Counted from the stretch's first letter, positions 30,004-43,165 are shown. The stretch: 59,410 bases of DNA from Comamonadaceae bacterium (GCA_027484105.1 JAIXUG010000009.1:1-59410); one strand, 5' to 3'. Notes: a model not told the origin generated them from the sequence alone. Translations and numbers: made by a program.

Positions 30004-30528
30004 TCAGACGCGCCACTTTTCCAGCAATTTTTCTGGGCGCATGTTGTCATAGGGCTCGAAAGGCTGGTGGATCCAGGGGTTAGTCGGCAAGTCTTCCACC
30101 GAATAATCGGCCTTGAAACTCGACACCCCTTTGGTCCAGATCACGGCGGTGCGCAGTTCGGTCACGGGTTTGTAGTTGTTTTTGAGCTGGTCCACCACCG
30201 CACGCAAGGTGTGGCCTGTGTCAGCCAGATCGTCCACCAACAGCACTTTGCCAGCGATCTCGCCTTTGGGCGTGGTGATATAACGCGCGATGTCCAGGTG
30301 GCCCTGAACCGTACCCGCCTCAGCGCGGTAAGAGCTGGTGGACATGATGGCCAGGGGCTTGTCGAAAACGCGCGACAAAATGTCGCCAGGGCGCATGCCA
30401 CCACGGGCCAGGCAAAGGATGTTGTCAAACTGCCAACCGGACTGGTGGATTTTGATGGCCAATTTTTCGATGAGGTTGTGGTACTCGTCGTAGCTCACGT
30501 ACAGGTGCTTGCCGTCTTCGGTCAACAT
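30004..30528 (-). CDS. gpt: purine (xanthine/hypoxanthine-guanine) phosphoribosyltransferase
   Basis: Type I phosphoribosyltransferase of 174 residues that salvages purine bases with PRPP. The PRPP-binding motif VLLVDDLADTGHTL is at 95-108, with a flexible-loop region around residues 62-90 and an N-terminal ILCLARGGMRPGD motif. The tail NPWIHQPFEPYDNMRPEKLL differs from HPRT and is like the Gpt/XPRT-like branch; the preferred base is not certain. It is 54 bases downstream of purA, linking salvage to de novo AMP synthesis. Confidence 0.88.
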   Translation of the reverse strand: MLTEDGKHLYVSYDEYHNLIEKLAIKIHQSGWQFDNILCLARGGMRPGDILSRVFDKPLAIMSTSSYRAEAGTVQGHLDIARYITTPKGEIAGKVLLVDDLADTGHTLRAVVDQLKNNYKPVTELRTAVIWTKGVSSFKADYSVEDLPTNPWIHQPFEPYDNMRPEKLLEKWRV

Positions 30529-30582
30529 GGGGGGAACTCCGTCAAAAGGTGGGTGGGGAAAACAGGTTGGCAGCTTGATCCA

Positions 30583-33089
<2,507 letters not shown>

Positions 33090-33247
33090 GGAAATGATGG
33101 GGGACTGTTAAAACCGAGATTTTACCGGGTTGAACAGGTCAATTCCGGAAGCTGGGTGCAAGTCAACCGTGAAAGCACGCCAAGGCCAGGGGGCCCAAGC
33201 TCAGAAATCGGCCATCCGGTGAGTTTGCGGAGCCGAATGGTGGATCA

Positions 33248-33433
33248 TCAGCACAAAAGCCAGACCACGACCAAACCAGCCAAGACCATCAACATGCCAA
33301 AAAAGCGGATTTGCCCTTCTTGGAGTTGAAGCAACTGCTCAAACAAGCGTCGCCACCGAAGTGGCGACACCATCGGCATCAAGCCCTCCAGAATGAGCAT
33401 CAGGCCCAAAGCCAGCAGGAGGGTGTCGAACAA
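33248..33433 (-). CDS. DUF2065 family small membrane protein, TTG start
   Basis: Protein of 61 residues with two membrane segments (LLLALGLMLILEGL at 5-18 and FFGMLMVLAGLVVVWLL at 44-60) separated by a basic loop (SPLRWRRLF). This is the DUF2065 (YjeT-like) family, found next to hflKC in many proteobacteria; function unknown. The conserved N-terminus requires the TTG at 33433, three bases after the hflC stop; the next ATG would remove half of the first helix. Probably translated by coupling to hflC. Confidence 0.88.
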   Translation of the reverse strand: MFDTLLLALGLMLILEGLMPMVSPLRWRRLFEQLLQLQEGQIRFFGMLMVLAGLVVVWLLC

Positions 33434-33436
33434 GAC

Positions 33437-34336
33437 TTACTTTCGAGCAGGTGAAGTGGCTGGTGTGCCACGCATGCCCTTGAAGAACTCTGAACTGCCG
33501 GGGTCCAGCACCATGACGTCGCCCTTGCTGTTGAAGCTCGACTTGTAGGCTTCCAGGCTGCGGTAGAACTGGGCAAATTGCGGGTCACGACCGAAGGACT
33601 CCGCATACAGTCGGGCCGCTTGGGCATCGCCTACACCCTTGATCTTTTGGGCATCACGGTAGGCATTGGCAATGGTCACTTCGCGTTGACGATCGGCATC
33701 CGCGCGGATTTTTTCGCCTTCAGCGGCACCGGTGGAGCGGAGCTCGTTGGCCACACGCTTGCGTTCGGCTTCCATGCGGCGATAAACCGACTCGGTGATG
33801 GTGTCCACATAGTCGGCGCGGGTGATCCGCACGTCGACCACATCCACACCCCAGGGTTTGGCTCCGCGAACCACGGTCAAGACGTCTTCCTTGACATCGT
33901 CCATGAGTTCTTCACGCTTGAGCGACAACAAATCCTTGACGGTGCGCTTGTTGATCTGCTCTTGGAAAGCGTTGCGCACCACTCGGTTGAGTTGGTTGGT
34001 GCCCGCCTTCTCGTCCAATCCCACATTTCGAATGTAAGCCTGAGGGTCGGTGATGCGCCAACGCACATACCAATCGATCACCACACGCTGCTTTTCAGCG
34101 GTGAGCATGGGCTCGTTGTCAGGGCTGTCGAGCGTGAGCAGCCGCTTGTCAATGTATTTGACGTTCTGCAGAGGCGGCGGCAACTTGAAATGCAAGCCCG
34201 GCTCGGTGATCACTTCCTTGATCTGTCCGAGCGCGTAAACCACCCCAAATTGACGTTGGTCCACGACAAACAGGGATGAACTCATCAGCGCCAACAAGAC
34301 CAGCGCGCTGGAAATCCACAATCCGATGCGATTCAT
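33437..34336 (-). CDS. hflC: HflC, SPFH/band-7 membrane protein
   Basis: With HflK forms the large periplasm-facing cage that surrounds FtsH protease and modulates its activity. One N-terminal membrane anchor (about 4-24), then a band-7/SPFH domain (QRQFGVVYALGQIKEVITEPGLHFKLP) and a coiled helix rich in Arg/Glu/Ala (RRMEAERKRVANELRSTGAAEGEKIRADADRQ). Start: AAGGA is 8 bases before ATG 34336 but only 2 bases before ATG 34342, so 34336 (299 residues) is preferred. It is 11 bases after hflK. Confidence 0.95.
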   Translation of the reverse strand: MNRIGLWISSALVLLALMSSSLFVVDQRQFGVVYALGQIKEVITEPGLHFKLPPPLQNVKYIDKRLLTLDSPDNEPMLTAEKQRVVIDWYVRWRITDPQAYIRNVGLDEKAGTNQLNRVVRNAFQEQINKRTVKDLLSLKREELMDDVKEDVLTVVRGAKPWGVDVVDVRITRADYVDTITESVYRRMEAERKRVANELRSTGAAEGEKIRADADRQREVTIANAYRDAQKIKGVGDAQAARLYAESFGRDPQFAQFYRSLEAYKSSFNSKGDVMVLDPGSSEFFKGMRGTPATSPARK

Positions 34337-34347
34337 ATTCATTGTCC

Positions 34348-35667
34348 TTATCGTGGATCGCGATCGCGCGAACGCTGGGTGTCCCTGGAGCGGGTATCAA
34401 CGGGAATACTGGCGGGACTGCCATTGGAGGTAGGCGCCGCAACATCCATCGTAGGCGGCGTGACTTGAGACACTTGTTGCATGATCTTGTCCAGGGGCAA
34501 ATACAGCAGGTTGGAGCCTTGTTTGCTGTCCACCAAAACCTTGGTCACATTGGTGTAAATCTGCTGCATCGTGTCGGTGTACATGCGGTCACGCATGACT
34601 TGAGGTGCCTTTTGGTACTCCGGCAAGATGCTCTTGAAACGCTGCGCATCACCTTCGGCTTGCGCCACAATGCGCTCCCGGTAGGCATCCGCCTCTTCCT
34701 TCAAGCGGGAAGCTGCACCCACGGCACGGGGCACCACATCGTTGGCATAGGCTTGCGCCTCGTTCTTGGCGCGCTCACGCTCTTGTCCGGCTTTCAAGAC
34801 ATCGTCAAAAGCCGCTTGAACTTGCTCGGGGGGGCGAACACCCCCTTGTTGAAGGTTGATGCCCACCACCTCGATACCCACCTTGTAGCGGTCCAGGATG
34901 TTTTGCATTTTCTCGCGCACACGCGGAGCGATTTGGTCTCGCTCTTCAGCCAAAGCTGAATCCATCCGCATTTTGCCGACCACTTCCCGCACCGCTGTTT
35001 CTGCCGATTGAATCACCGCCTGTGTCGGATCGCGGCTTTCGAAAAGGTAGGCACGGGCATCGTTCAGACGGTACTGAACCGCGAACTTGATTTCGACAAT
35101 GTTTTCGTCTTCCGTGAGCATGGCCGATTCACGCAAACCGGTGGCCTTGATGATGTTGTCGCGGCCAATGTCGACGGAGCGAATCTGGGTCACAAACACC
35201 AACTCATGGCGTTGCACCGGATAGGGCATGCGCCAGTTGAAACCTGCCGTCACCGTGGAGTGGTACTTGCCAAATTGGGTGATCACCGCTTGCTGGCCTT
35301 CCTGGACGATGAAAAAGCCCGTCGCCAGCCACACCAGCAAGGCCCCGCCCAGTACAAAACCAATGCCCAAATTCTTGATGAACGCTGGAATTTCAGGCCC
35401 TCCCGACCCTCCCGAGCCGCCAGAACCCTGTGGCCGCTGTGGTCCGCCCTTGCCGCCAAAGATTTGTCCCAGCTTTCGGTTGAAATCACGCCAGAGTTCA
35501 TCGAGATCCGGTGGACCATTTTGTTGCTGCTGGCCACGGCCTGGTGGTTGCTGCCAGGCATCCGGCTTGGGCCCGGGTGGGGGCACATCGTTGTTCGATT
35601 TGGGCCCGGATTCATTCGTGGGCTTGTCATCGTCGCGGCCCCAACGCGGGTCGTTCAGATTGAACAT
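34348..35667 (-). CDS. hflK: HflK, SPFH/band-7 membrane protein
   Basis: Partner of HflC in the FtsH-associated complex, 439 residues. A long cytoplasmic N-terminus (1-100) is rich in Pro, Gln and Gly, with GSGGSGGSGG at 81-90, and precedes one membrane segment (about 101-121). Then come the band-7 domain (QEGQQAVITQFGKYH) and a long helix (VQAAFDDVLKAGQERERAKNEAQAYAND). AAGAGG just upstream of ATG 35667 fixes the start. The Ser/Thr-rich C-terminal tail is poorly conserved. It lies 113 bases downstream of hflX. Confidence 0.95.
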   Translation of the reverse strand: MFNLNDPRWGRDDDKPTNESGPKSNNDVPPPGPKPDAWQQPPGRGQQQQNGPPDLDELWRDFNRKLGQIFGGKGGPQRPQGSGGSGGSGGPEIPAFIKNLGIGFVLGGALLVWLATGFFIVQEGQQAVITQFGKYHSTVTAGFNWRMPYPVQRHELVFVTQIRSVDIGRDNIIKATGLRESAMLTEDENIVEIKFAVQYRLNDARAYLFESRDPTQAVIQSAETAVREVVGKMRMDSALAEERDQIAPRVREKMQNILDRYKVGIEVVGINLQQGGVRPPEQVQAAFDDVLKAGQERERAKNEAQAYANDVVPRAVGAASRLKEEADAYRERIVAQAEGDAQRFKSILPEYQKAPQVMRDRMYTDTMQQIYTNVTKVLVDSKQGSNLLYLPLDKIMQQVSQVTPPTMDVAAPTSNGSPASIPVDTRSRDTQRSRDRDPR

Positions 35668-35780
35668 GCCTCTTATCTTTGCGGGAAGCAAGGACCATCG
35701 AAAGGCTGGCAGATGAAAATTCATGGTAATTGTTCTTTGTCGGTATGACGAAACAGCATTGTGCCGAATTTGGCGCCCGT

Positions 35781-36947
35781 TTAAGGCATCCCACCGGTAT
35801 ATTCCCGGTCAATGCCACGGGGATCGCTCTCGAAAGGGCTGACCCAAGGTGGCTTCTCCTTGACGATATCGGACAGTGCGCTGCGCAACAAGGCCAGGCC
35901 TTCACCCTTTTGCGCGCTGATGAACACACGTTGAACGGGCAAGCCATTCCACTCGTAAATGTCCTGCAAATGCAGCGGGAAATGCTCGCTGTCCAGTGCA
36001 TCAATTTTGTTGAAAACCAGCAGTTGCGGTACGTGGTTCGCACCAATTTCTTGCAAAACTTTGCGCACTTCGTCCATTTGCTCCGGAAAATCGGGGTTGG
36101 CCGCGTCCACCACATGTAGCAACAAATCCGCCTCGGTGGCTTCTTGGAGCGTGGCCTGGAAAGCCTCCACCAGTCCGTGCGGCAAGTCGCGGATGAAGCC
36201 TACGGTGTCCGACAGCGAGACCGAGCGGCCGGCTTCACCCAAATACAGCTGACGCGTGGTGGTGTCCAGTGTGGCGAACAATTGGTCGGCTGCATAGGCC
36301 CGAGCCTTGACCAATGCATTGAACAATGTGGATTTGCCCGCGTTGGTGTAGCCCACCAAGGAGATGTTGAAGGTGTCCCGACGGTCACGCTGTCGCCTTT
36401 GCGTGTTGCGCTGTTTTTTGACTTTGACCAAGCGCTCCTTGATGCGCTTGATCGAGTCATTGATCATTCGCCGGTCGAGTTCGATCTGGGTTTCACCCGG
36501 GCCACCGCGCATGCCAATGCCCCCGCTTTGCCGCTCCAGGTGCGACCAGCGCCGCACCAAACGGGTGCTCAAGTACTGTTGACGGGCCAATTCCACCTGC
36601 AACTTGCCTTCGTGGCTGCGGGCGCGCTGTGCAAAAATCTCAAGAATGAGCAAAGTCCGGTCGTTGACTGGCAAACCGATGTGGCGCTCCAGATTGCGCT
36701 GCTGTGCAGGGCTCAGTGCCTGGTCGAACAGCACCTCGACGGCTCCGTGCATCAAGGCCAAGGCCTTGATCTCATCGGCCTTGCCACTGCCCACAAAAAG
36801 TGCCGCATCCGGGGCTTTTCGCTTGCAGGTCAGACGGGCCACGGGTCGCAGACCCCCGGTTTTTGCCAGCAAGCCCAACTCGAGCAAGTCGGCATCAAAG
36901 TGAGGCAGACCAAAGTCAACGCCGACCAGCAAGGTCGGCGCGGACAT
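35781..36947 (-). CDS. hflX: GTPase HflX
   Basis: Ribosome-splitting GTPase that rescues stalled or heat-damaged ribosomes. The 388-residue protein has an N-terminal HflX domain (LVGSGKADEIKALA type segment FVGSGKADEIK), a helical linker ending GGIGMRGGPGETQIELDRR, and a G domain with P-loop GYTNAGKST near 205, DTVGFI and NKID. ATG 36947 is taken as the start; an in-frame TTG at 36977 would add ten residues (LNLSESSSS), and neither has a strong ribosome-binding site. It follows hfq by 72 bases, the same pairing as in E. coli. Confidence 0.95.
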   Translation of the reverse strand: MSAPTLLVGVDFGLPHFDADLLELGLLAKTGGLRPVARLTCKRKAPDAALFVGSGKADEIKALALMHGAVEVLFDQALSPAQQRNLERHIGLPVNDRTLLILEIFAQRARSHEGKLQVELARQQYLSTRLVRRWSHLERQSGGIGMRGGPGETQIELDRRMINDSIKRIKERLVKVKKQRNTQRRQRDRRDTFNISLVGYTNAGKSTLFNALVKARAYAADQLFATLDTTTRQLYLGEAGRSVSLSDTVGFIRDLPHGLVEAFQATLQEATEADLLLHVVDAANPDFPEQMDEVRKVLQEIGANHVPQLLVFNKIDALDSEHFPLHLQDIYEWNGLPVQRVFISAQKGEGLALLRSALSDIVKEKPPWVSPFESDPRGIDREYTGGMP

Positions 36948-37019
36948 GGACGAAGAGGATTCAGACAAATTCAGCAACTTTCGCCAGACCGGCTTTCAGC
37001 CTGGCTCATCGACCCACAA

Positions 37020-37265
37020 TCAAGCTATGATTTCACCTGTTTCAGGCGTGCTGAAAGTCACCGAACGACCTGGAACGATGGTCGAAATGGCGTGCTTGTA
37101 AACCATTTGGGTGACAGTGTTGCGCAAAAGCACAACGTATTGATCAAAAGACTCGATTTGACCTTGGAGCTTGATGCCATTGACCAAATAAATGGACACC
37201 GGAATATGCTCTTTGCGCAAGGCATTCAAAAACGGGTCTTGCAAAAGTTGACCTTTGTTGCTCAC
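37020..37265 (-). CDS. hfq: RNA chaperone Hfq, GTG start
   Basis: Hexameric Sm-like protein that pairs small RNAs with mRNAs. The 81-residue protein has Sm1 ([33 protein letters not shown]) and Sm2 ([11 protein letters not shown]) motifs and a very short C-terminal tail, as in betaproteobacteria, in contrast to the long tail of E. coli Hfq. The start codon is GTG 37265 with GGAGA 6 bases upstream; there is no in-frame ATG that would keep Sm1. It is 88 bases downstream of der and opens the hfq-hflX-hflKC block. Confidence 0.97.
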   Translation of the reverse strand: MSNKGQLLQDPFLNALRKEHIPVSIYLVNGIKLQGQIESFDQYVVLLRNTVTQMVYKHAISTIVPGRSVTFSTPETGEIIA

Positions 37266-37315
37266 GATATTCTCCGTGTTCAGAAGTTTGAAAACGTTGA
37301 CCTTACCACAGGGCC

Positions 37316-37330
37316 TCCGTACTTCCGTAC
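37316..37330. repeat. short direct repeat upstream of hfq
   Basis: Two copies of TCCGTAC (37316-37322 and 37324-37330) stand one base apart in the 88-base spacer between der and hfq. On the minus strand this reads GTACGGA twice. It could be a binding site or chance. Confidence 0.2.
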
Positions 37331-37353
37331 AAAGGGCAGGATTTCCTCAATAT

Positions 37354-38694
37354 TCAAGCGGATTCCTTGTCGGCGAAAGGGTTGGATGACGTTTTCATCT
37401 CAATTCGCAGGGGCGTGCCCGACAAGTTGAACGCCTTGCGAAAACGCCCTTCGAGGAAACGCTTGTAGGTATCGGTGACGTTTTCCAGTGAATTGCCATG
37501 GATCACAATGACCGGAGGGTTCATGCCCCCTTGGTGTGCATACCGCATCTTGGGGCGAAACATGCCGCCGCGCTGGGGGCTTTGAAACTGCACCGCTTCG
37601 AGCAGCAAGCGTGTCAGGATCGGGGTGCTCATCTTGCACATGGCCGATTTGTGGGCCTGCACAATCGAATTCCATACTGGGCCCAAACCCTGGCGCTTCT
37701 TGGCCGAAATGAAGTGCACATTGGCAAAACTCAAAAATGGGAGGCGATTTTCAATCGAGCGCTGGACCAATTGGCGCTGGTACTCATCGACCGCATCCCA
37801 TTTGTTCACGGCCAGCACCATCGCGCGACCACTTTCAAGGGCATAGCCCGCAATGTGTGCATCCTGATCGGTCACGCCCTGCTCTGCATCCAGCAAGAGC
37901 AAGACCACATTGGCCGATTCAATGGCCTGCAGGGTTTTGACCACTGAGAATTTCTCGATGGCTTCAAATACCTTGCCTTTGCGGCGCAACCCTGCCGTGT
38001 CAATCAGCTCGAATTTTTGGCCTTGACGCTCAAAAGGCACACTGATCGCATCCCGTGTGGTGCCCGGCATGTCAAAAGCCACCAGGCGCTCCTCACCCAG
38101 CCAGGTGTTGATCAAGGTCGATTTACCCACATTGGGTCGGCCAGCCACCGCCAGCTTGATCAGCTGGGGATCTTCGACCGCCTCTTCGGGTTCATCCGGC
38201 AAATGCAACAAGTTGAAAGCCAGCTCCACCAGGCCACGGGTGCCTTGGCCATGGGCCGCAGAGATGGCGATCACCTCGCCCAGACCCAGCTCATAAAACT
38301 CGGTCAGCTGGATGCCTTCGAGCATGCCTTCGGCTTTGTTGGCCACCAGCAAACAAGGCTTGCCAATTTTGCGCAGGTATTTGGCGATGTCGTGGTCCTG
38401 GGCTGACAGGCCGCCCCGGGCATCGACCACAAAAATGACCACATCGGCTTCGGCCACGGCTTGCTGCGTTTGCTTGGCCATCTCTTTGTAGATGCCACTG
38501 CTGGCGTCCGGCTCAAATCCACCGGTGTCGATCACGATGAATTCTTGGCGGCCTTGTTTGCCATTGCCGTAATGGCGGTCACGGGTCAGGCCCGCAAAGT
38601 CAGCCACGATGGCATCACGGCTCTTGGTCAGGCGGTTGAACAGCGTGGATTTGCCCACATTGGGGCGGCCCACCAAGGCCAATACAGGTTTCAC
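37354..38694 (-). CDS. der: ribosome biogenesis GTPase Der, GTG start
   Basis: Essential double-GTPase that helps assemble the 50S subunit. The 446-residue protein has two G domains: GRPNVGKST at 9-17 with DTGGFE and NKAEG, and GRPNVGKST near 185 with DTAGLRRKG and NKWD. A C-terminal KH-like domain ([32 protein letters not shown] region) follows. The start codon is GTG 38694, directly before the conserved [13 protein letters not shown]. It follows bamB by 19 bases, the same order as in E. coli. Confidence 0.97.
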   Translation of the reverse strand: MKPVLALVGRPNVGKSTLFNRLTKSRDAIVADFAGLTRDRHYGNGKQGRQEFIVIDTGGFEPDASSGIYKEMAKQTQQAVAEADVVIFVVDARGGLSAQDHDIAKYLRKIGKPCLLVANKAEGMLEGIQLTEFYELGLGEVIAISAAHGQGTRGLVELAFNLLHLPDEPEEAVEDPQLIKLAVAGRPNVGKSTLINTWLGEERLVAFDMPGTTRDAISVPFERQGQKFELIDTAGLRRKGKVFEAIEKFSVVKTLQAIESANVVLLLLDAEQGVTDQDAHIAGYALESGRAMVLAVNKWDAVDEYQRQLVQRSIENRLPFLSFANVHFISAKKRQGLGPVWNSIVQAHKSAMCKMSTPILTRLLLEAVQFQSPQRGGMFRPKMRYAHQGGMNPPVIVIHGNSLENVTDTYKRFLEGRFRKAFNLSGTPLRIEMKTSSNPFADKESA

Positions 38695-38713
38695 TTCAAC
38701 AATTTCCGATCCA

Positions 38714-39844
38714 TCATTCAGGGCGAAATCCGAAGACGCCCCCGGTGCGTGTCACCACCACCAAAGTTGGGCCTACAACCATGGGTTTACCCATGACAGC
38801 GCTGCCGTCGGTGGCCACCCTTTGCACAGGTGCGCCATCTGCGAGGCCCAGAAAATGGATCCAGCCTTCCTGGTCACCCACCACCACACGGTTGTTCCAC
38901 GTTGACGGCAGGCTCAAGCCGCGAAAGCGCAACAGCTCCTGCGACCACAAAGGGGTTCCAGTGCTGCGTTGCCAAGCCAGCACTTTGCCATCCGACTCGG
39001 TCCCCACCAGGACATTGTCAACACCATCGAGTCCTTGGTGACCTTGGGCTGGCCTGGACCAGCTGAGACGGCCATTGAGGCCATTCAAACAGGCCACCGA
39101 TGTCTGAAAGGAGCGCACACACAAATTCTGGCCCTGACGGCTGGCTCCGGCGACCAGGTCCACCAGACGCTCCACTTCGTTGGTCCCCCGGGTGGTGCCC
39201 ACCAGGGTTTCCCAGCGAACCACCCCATTCAAGGGGTTGAGAGAAGCCAAACGACCTCCCCAACCCACCAACAAATTGTCTTCCAGCGGCATCAACAGGC
39301 CAGCTTGTCGAAGCAACAGGGGTTCAGTTGCGCGTTGCTGCCCCCACAGGCGCTGGCCCGACGCAGCATCAAAGGCCTTGACGGCACGGTCACCGGTCAA
39401 CACAAAAACCCGTTCACCCGCCACCAGTGGCGGTGTGTAGGACAAGGCGGTCAATGGTTGACGCCAGGCAACCTTGCCGGATTCGACCACGACCAACTCA
39501 TTGTTTTGAGTGACCACAGCGAACCGGCGCCCATCGCCTCCCACACCGGCCTGAATGGGGGCATTCAGGTTCAAGCGCCAAAGATCCTGACCATTTTGTG
39601 CATCGATCAAGGCCAGTTGCCCTTGGGAAGAGGCCACGGCAATCGTCTGCCCATGCACGGACGCCAACAGGTGCGCTGAGCCCACACCGATTTGGTTTTT
39701 CCATGCACCTTGAATCTTGAAGCTGCCACTGACCACGGGCAAAGGTGAGGCTTTGGGTTTTTCAGGCGCGCTCGAACAGGCGGCCAACAGGGACAAAGCC
39801 GCCAAGCCTGATGCACGCCAGAGTACAGACTTCAAGGAATTCAT
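38714..39844 (-). CDS. bamB: outer membrane protein assembly factor BamB
   Basis: Lipoprotein of the BAM complex that assists outer-membrane beta-barrel insertion. The 376-residue protein has a lipoprotein signal ([11 protein letters not shown]23 acylated; SS at +2/+3 fits outer-membrane sorting) and an eight-bladed PQQ/WD-like propeller with repeats such as [29 protein letters not shown] 39844 overlaps the yfgM stop by one base (TGATG); a GTG one codon earlier is possible. The operon order yfgM-bamB-der is conserved. Confidence 0.95.
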   Translation of the reverse strand: MNSLKSVLWRASGLAALSLLAACSSAPEKPKASPLPVVSGSFKIQGAWKNQIGVGSAHLLASVHGQTIAVASSQGQLALIDAQNGQDLWRLNLNAPIQAGVGGDGRRFAVVTQNNELVVVESGKVAWRQPLTALSYTPPLVAGERVFVLTGDRAVKAFDAASGQRLWGQQRATEPLLLRQAGLLMPLEDNLLVGWGGRLASLNPLNGVVRWETLVGTTRGTNEVERLVDLVAGASRQGQNLCVRSFQTSVACLNGLNGRLSWSRPAQGHQGLDGVDNVLVGTESDGKVLAWQRSTGTPLWSQELLRFRGLSLPSTWNNRVVVGDQEGWIHFLGLADGAPVQRVATDGSAVMGKPMVVGPTLVVVTRTGGVFGFRPE

Positions 39845-40515
39845 CACTTTGCGTTTCCAGCAGATTCCGAAACTTGGGGGTCAACCCCCAGGGCATTGAG
39901 TTTGGCCTCCACAATTCGGCGGTAATCGCCTTGATCGACCAAAGCCTGCCAGGCGTTGCGGTAAGCACTCGTGGCTTCTGCATTTTGTTTTTTGCTCATC
40001 CGGATGTCGCCTTGCAGGTCATAAGACAAGCCCATCAAGGAGGCCGCCACGGGCTGAGCCAAAAGGCTCAAGGCTTCATCATGGGCACCGGCATCCAACA
40101 ACAGACCCGCCAGGCGAAGCCGGGCGATGTCACGGTAGGCAGAGTCGGGTGCACCATCGATGACCCACTTGAGACTGGCACGGGCCTCATCGGTTTTGCC
40201 ATTGGCGTGCAGTGATTTGGCCGCGATCAATGCGGCCTGATGGGCAAACAAGGTTTTGGGGAACCGGTCTTTCATGTCGGCAAAACTGCGTTGAACGCGG
40301 GCCAAATCATTGGAAGACGCTGCACGCTCGACCTCATCAAAAAGCACAGCCGCCTTGGCGGCCTGGTCGCGCTGCCAATACTGGTAACCATTCCAAGCCG
40401 CATAAGCGCCCAAAATGACGATCAGCACCCATGTGATCAGGTTGCCGTATTTCTGCCAGAAGTGTTTGATCTGGTCGAGTTGTTCTTGTTCTTCAAGGTC
40501 GAGGGCTTTGGCCAT
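39844..40515 (-). CDS. yfgM: YfgM-like TPR membrane protein
   Basis: Inner-membrane protein of 223 residues with one membrane segment (about 25-43) after a short cytoplasmic N-terminus (DLEEQEQLDQIKHFWQKYG), and a periplasmic TPR domain. In E. coli YfgM binds PpiD and the SecYEG translocon as an ancillary chaperone. The family name comes from the N-terminal motif and from its position between hisS and bamB. It ends with the TGA that overlaps the bamB start. Confidence 0.92.
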   Translation of the reverse strand: MAKALDLEEQEQLDQIKHFWQKYGNLITWVLIVILGAYAAWNGYQYWQRDQAAKAAVLFDEVERAASSNDLARVQRSFADMKDRFPKTLFAHQAALIAAKSLHANGKTDEARASLKWVIDGAPDSAYRDIARLRLAGLLLDAGAHDEALSLLAQPVAASLMGLSYDLQGDIRMSKKQNAEATSAYRNAWQALVDQGDYRRIVEAKLNALGVDPQVSESAGNAK

Positions 40516-40539
40516 GGTGTGTGAACTGCTGTTTGCGCT

Positions 40540-41877
40540 TTAAAGCGTGGATTGTAGGGTGTGGGCCCAAGTGGCCACCGTCTGGAGGGACTCGCTGCGC
40601 TGCGCACCGGCACCATCGCGCAAAGACTTGACGGCCACCTGGTCCTGAGCCAGTTCCTCGGCCCCAAAGACCAAGGCATATCGGGCTCCGGAGGAGTCGG
40701 CTTTCTTGAACTGCGATTTCATGCTGCCCATGCCCTCGCCAGAGCCGGCGTGCATCTGGGCGGACACACCCAATGCGCGCAACTCCTGCAGCACCCGCAT
40801 GGCCACGGGCAAGGCCGCAGTCTCGGGGATGATGGCGTACACATCGGGGTCGACGGCCTGCCCGGCTTCGCCCTGCTCTTTGAGGAGTTCAAGCACCCGC
40901 TCAACGCCCAGGGCCCAACCCACGGCAGGAGCAGGTTTGCCCCCCACTTGTTCAATCAGGTAATCGTAACGACCGCCGCCGCAAATCGTGCCTTGCGAGC
41001 CCAGGCGCGTGGTGATGAACTCAAACACCGTCAAGTTGTAATAGTCCATGCCGCGCACCAGACGCGGGTTGATGCTGTAGGCCACGCCATTGGCGTCCAG
41101 CATGGCCTTGACCGCCGCAAAGTGAGCCATCGAGGCTTCACCCAAAAAGTCGAGCAAACGGGGCGCTGACTCGACCACGCTTTGCATGGCCGGATTTTTG
41201 GTGTCCAGGATGCGCAGCGGGTTGCTGTGCAGTCGGCGCTTGGCTTCTTCGTCGAGCACGTCAATGTGCTTTTCCAGATGGGCAATCAAGGCGACTCGGT
41301 GGGCTTGGCGCTCGGCGGGCTGGCCCAGGCTGTTGAGCTCCAAGCGCACATCGTGCAGGCCCAACTGCTTCCACAGGTCATGGGCCAGCAAGATCAGTTC
41401 CGCATCCACCTCCGGACCGCCAAAGCCCAACACCTCGGCACCCACCTGGTGGAACTGGCGGTAGCGGCCACGTTGAGGGCGCTCATGGCGAAACATCGGG
41501 CCCATGTAATAAACGCGCTTGCCGCCTTCGTACAGCCAGTTGTGCTCCACCACCGCGCGCACCAAACCGGCTGTGCCCTCGGGCCTCAGGGTCAGTTGCT
41601 CGCCATTCAAACGGTCTTCGAAGGAATACATTTCCTTCTCGACGATGTCGGTCACCTCGCCCAAGCCGCGCACAAACAAGGCGGTGGGCTCCACAATCGG
41701 CAAGCGCACGTTGCGGTAAGCGTAGCGGGCCATCAGGCCGCGCACTTGCGCTTCGAGCCATTCCCAGCGCGCCGACTCCGGCGCGAGGATGTCGTTCATG
41801 CCCTTCACGCCCACCAGCTTCTGTGCTTTGGGCGCCTTTTCTCCTTGGGGGGCCTTGTCTTTCAGGGGTTCGCTCAT
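40540..41877 (-). CDS. hisS: histidyl-tRNA synthetase
   Basis: Class II aminoacyl-tRNA synthetase, 445 residues. A Lys-rich N-terminal extension ([17 protein letters not shown]) precedes the conserved [19 protein letters not shown]. Motif 2 is in [22 protein letters not shown], histidine-binding motifs LVRGMDYY and CGGGRYDYL follow, then a C-terminal anticodon-binding domain. ATG 41877 overlaps the ispG stop by 4 bases, so hisS is translationally coupled to ispG. The extension contains no alternative ATG before the conserved core, supporting the start. Confidence 0.96.
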   Translation of the reverse strand: MSEPLKDKAPQGEKAPKAQKLVGVKGMNDILAPESARWEWLEAQVRGLMARYAYRNVRLPIVEPTALFVRGLGEVTDIVEKEMYSFEDRLNGEQLTLRPEGTAGLVRAVVEHNWLYEGGKRVYYMGPMFRHERPQRGRYRQFHQVGAEVLGFGGPEVDAELILLAHDLWKQLGLHDVRLELNSLGQPAERQAHRVALIAHLEKHIDVLDEEAKRRLHSNPLRILDTKNPAMQSVVESAPRLLDFLGEASMAHFAAVKAMLDANGVAYSINPRLVRGMDYYNLTVFEFITTRLGSQGTICGGGRYDYLIEQVGGKPAPAVGWALGVERVLELLKEQGEAGQAVDPDVYAIIPETAALPVAMRVLQELRALGVSAQMHAGSGEGMGSMKSQFKKADSSGARYALVFGAEELAQDQVAVKSLRDGAGAQRSESLQTVATWAHTLQSTL

Positions 41878-43163
41878 TTTTTCTCAACAGCTCCGGAACC
41901 GAAACGGTTCTCAATGTAGTTTTCCACCAGCACCTGAAACTCCTGCGCAATGCCTTCACCCCGCAGCGTCAAACGCTTTTCACCATCAATGAAAACAGGG
42001 GCGGCTGGCGCCTCTCCCGTGCCGGGCAGGCTGATGCCAATGTCGGCATGCTTGCTCTCACCGGGGCCGTTCACGATGCAACCCATCACAGCCACCTTGA
42101 GGCCCTCAACACCGGGATAACGCACACGCCAGACGGGCATTTGGGCACGCAAAAAGTCGTCAATTTGCTTGGCCAGTTCCTGGAAGGTGCTGCTGGTGGT
42201 GCGACCGCAACCGGGGCAAGCCGTGACGCTGGGCACGAAAATGCGCAAGCCCAGCGATTGCAAAATCTCGGACGCGATCACCACCTCTTGGGTGCGAGCC
42301 TCACCGGGCTGGGGGGTGAGCGAGACCCGAATGGTGTCGCCAATCCCCTCTTGCAACAACACAGACAAGGCCGCCGCAGAGGCCACCGTGCCTTTGGTGC
42401 CCATGCCCGCTTCGGTCAAACCCAAATGCAGGACATAGTCCGTGCGCCGCCCCAGCTCGCGGTAAACAGAAATCAAATCCTGAACGCCTGACACCTTGCA
42501 AGACAATGTGATTTGGTGACCGGACAAACCCATGGCCTCTGCTCGCTGTGCAGATGAAATGGCCGACGAGATCAAGGCCTCGTACATGACCTGCCGGGAC
42601 TCCCACGGGTGGGCACGCTGGCTGTTGGCATCCATCAGCTCGGCCAAGAGCTCTTGATCCAGGCTGCCCCAGTTCACGCCAATGCGGATCGGTTTGTTCC
42701 AGCGCATGGCCGCTTCGATCATTTGGCCAAATTGCAGGTCACGCTTGTCGCCCTTGCCCACATTGCCGGGGTTGATGCGGTATTTCGACAGGGCCTCGGC
42801 ACAAGCGGGGTAATCGGTCAACAAGCGGTGGCCGTTGTAGTGGAAATCGCCAATCAAGGGGACATCGATGCCCATTTTGTCCAGTTGATCGCGGATATGA
42901 GGCACCGCCTCGGCCGCCTCCGGGGTGTTGACGGTGATGCGCACCATCTCGGAGCCCGCAATGGCCAACTCCTTGACCTGTATCGCGGTCCCAATCACGT
43001 CGACCGTGTCGGTGTTCGTCATGGATTGAACACGAACCGGGGCACCGCCCCCCACCGTCACCACCTTGGACCCCCAAACCACATTGGACTGACGACTGAC
43101 CCTTTTCAGGGGCTTGGCGATTTCAATGGGTGTGTCCGAAAACGAAGTTGCGCAGGAGCTCAT
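41874..43163 (-). CDS. ispG: 4-hydroxy-3-methylbut-2-enyl diphosphate synthase
   Basis: [4Fe-4S] enzyme of the MEP isoprenoid pathway, 429 residues. A TIM-barrel domain ([14 protein letters not shown] near the N-terminus) is followed by an insertion and the ferredoxin-like domain. The cluster cysteines are in ACPGCGR and in [14 protein letters not shown] in the rodZ 3' end precedes ATG 43163, two bases after the rodZ stop. The length exceeds the 372-residue E. coli form because of an insertion between barrel and cluster domain, usual in betaproteobacteria. Confidence 0.96.
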   Translation of the reverse strand: MSSCATSFSDTPIEIAKPLKRVSRQSNVVWGSKVVTVGGGAPVRVQSMTNTDTVDVIGTAIQVKELAIAGSEMVRITVNTPEAAEAVPHIRDQLDKMGIDVPLIGDFHYNGHRLLTDYPACAEALSKYRINPGNVGKGDKRDLQFGQMIEAAMRWNKPIRIGVNWGSLDQELLAELMDANSQRAHPWESRQVMYEALISSAISSAQRAEAMGLSGHQITLSCKVSGVQDLISVYRELGRRTDYVLHLGLTEAGMGTKGTVASAAALSVLLQEGIGDTIRVSLTPQPGEARTQEVVIASEILQSLGLRIFVPSVTACPGCGRTTSSTFQELAKQIDDFLRAQMPVWRVRYPGVEGLKVAVMGCIVNGPGESKHADIGISLPGTGEAPAAPVFIDGEKRLTLRGEGIAQEFQVLVENYIENRFGSGAVEKK

Positions 43164-43165
43164 GG

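Noticed and set aside
33090..33247. Possible small gene or RNA in the longest spacer, before hisZ
   Set aside because: No frame with a start signal, no tRNA or terminator shape. TTGACC and TAAAAT boxes are present but 12 bases apart, too close for a standard promoter.
36948..36977. Extended hflX start at TTG 36977
   Set aside because: The extra ten residues are Ser-rich and not family-like, and no ribosome-binding site favours it over ATG 36947. I kept it only as an alternative.
36960..37020. Hairpin between hfq and hflX as a terminator
   Set aside because: Only a 5-bp stem with a long loop and no T run; too weak to call.
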